Shown here: piece by piece, positions 6,138 to 6,207 of the stretch
Position numbering within the stretch: position 1 is the first letter of the stretch
Layout: each line of letters opens with the position of its first letter
NCBI GenBank assembly: GCA_030639035.1
Contig: DAOWDM010000077.1
Location: 1 to 6,207, forward strand
Direction of reading: 5' to 3'
Origin: Alphaproteobacteria bacterium
GTDB lineage: Bacteria > Pseudomonadota > Alphaproteobacteria > DAOWDM01
Length of the DNA stretch: 6,207 nt
Made by a program: the position numbers and the translations under genes
The notes under the pieces: generated by a model
What the model saw: the letters and a program-made list of their open reading frames with translations, nothing else
Told to the model about the DNA's origin: nothing
Database searches by the model: none

Positions 6138-6207
6138 ATGAGTAGAACACGCAAAAATTACCCAGCAAAATTCAAGGCAAAAGTTGCATTGAGTGCATTA
6201 CGAGATG
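6138..6207 (+). CDS. IS3-family transposase OrfA, N-terminal part (cut by window edge)
   Basis: Only 23 complete codons are visible, reading MSRTRKNYPAKFKAKVALSA then LRD. This matches the beginning of the IS3-family OrfA (HTH_Tnp_1) helix-turn-helix protein, whose common form is roughly (R/K)-x-Y/H-x-x-E/K-FK-A-K-VAL-x-A-L. OrfA binds the IS ends. In this family it is usually joined to the DDE-type OrfB by programmed -1 frameshifting to make the active transposase. The start is well supported by the strong AAGGAGG before it. The rest of the gene and OrfB lie outside the window, so whether the element is intact cannot be judged. Confidence 0.85.
   Translation, partial: MSRTRKNYPAKFKAKVALSALRD

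Larger units (their letters stand above)
6062..6207 (+). mobile_element. Left end of an IS3-family insertion sequence (continues beyond the window)
   Basis: The start of an IS3-type OrfA at 6138 is preceded by a sequence that looks like an IS3-family left terminal repeat. A TGT occurs at 6062 and again at 6068, followed by AGGTGGTCTCAATAATTCGG and then ACAG. IS3-family ends normally begin with TG and often hold a GGACA core a little inside, as at 6092-6096. The exact first base cannot be fixed without the right end or the target-site duplication. The element lies 82-88 bases past the Ser/Thr kinase stop codon, so it does not interrupt that gene. Confidence 0.75.

Noticed and set aside
1..6207. 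A new defence, toxin-antitoxin or mobile-encoded system combining the kinases
   Set aside because: The two-component genes, the YqaA-GluQRS pair and the Ser/Thr kinase show no shared effector, nuclease, toxin or phage-like component. Two are ordinary housekeeping genes, and only the right edge is mobile DNA.

Overview
This AT-rich window encodes everything on the + strand. It most resembles a low-GC alphaproteobacterium. That placement is inferred from recalled family resemblance, not from a search. The VTT-domain membrane protein matches the alphaproteobacterial YqaA form, with motifs ESSFFPLPPD and TPFPYK. The glutamyl-Q tRNA(Asp) synthetase has the wording usual in that class, such as PVRRQSEH and ARKDTPVSYHLAV.

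Layout. Positions 18-410 hold a stand-alone receiver domain, or the tail of a longer protein that enters from the left edge. After 14 bases comes a soluble PAS/histidine-kinase/receiver/receiver hybrid kinase (425-2296). A 183-bp gap follows (2297-2479). It carries an imperfect palindromic element of the dispersed intergenic type, a second small hairpin, and an 8-T run. Next is a tightly packed pair: a YqaA/DedA-like membrane protein (2480-3127) and GluQRS (3136-3975), separated by 8 bases. After 42 bases comes a membrane Ser/Thr kinase with a C-terminal Cache-type sensor (4018-5979). The window ends inside the left end of an IS3-family insertion sequence, with the first 23 codons of its OrfA (6138 to the edge).

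How the parts fit. The receiver and hybrid kinase probably form one two-component phosphorelay unit. The YqaA and GluQRS genes are housekeeping: membrane homeostasis or transport of unknown substrate, and tRNA(Asp) queuosine modification. The Ser/Thr kinase is a separate one-protein signalling device, with a cytoplasmic kinase reporting on an extracytoplasmic ligand. I see no sign of a defence system, CRISPR array, tRNA, rRNA or prophage. The most notable items are the degenerate second receiver of the hybrid kinase (phosphoacceptor Asp replaced by Glu), the kinase-TM-Cache architecture, and the palindromic intergenic element.
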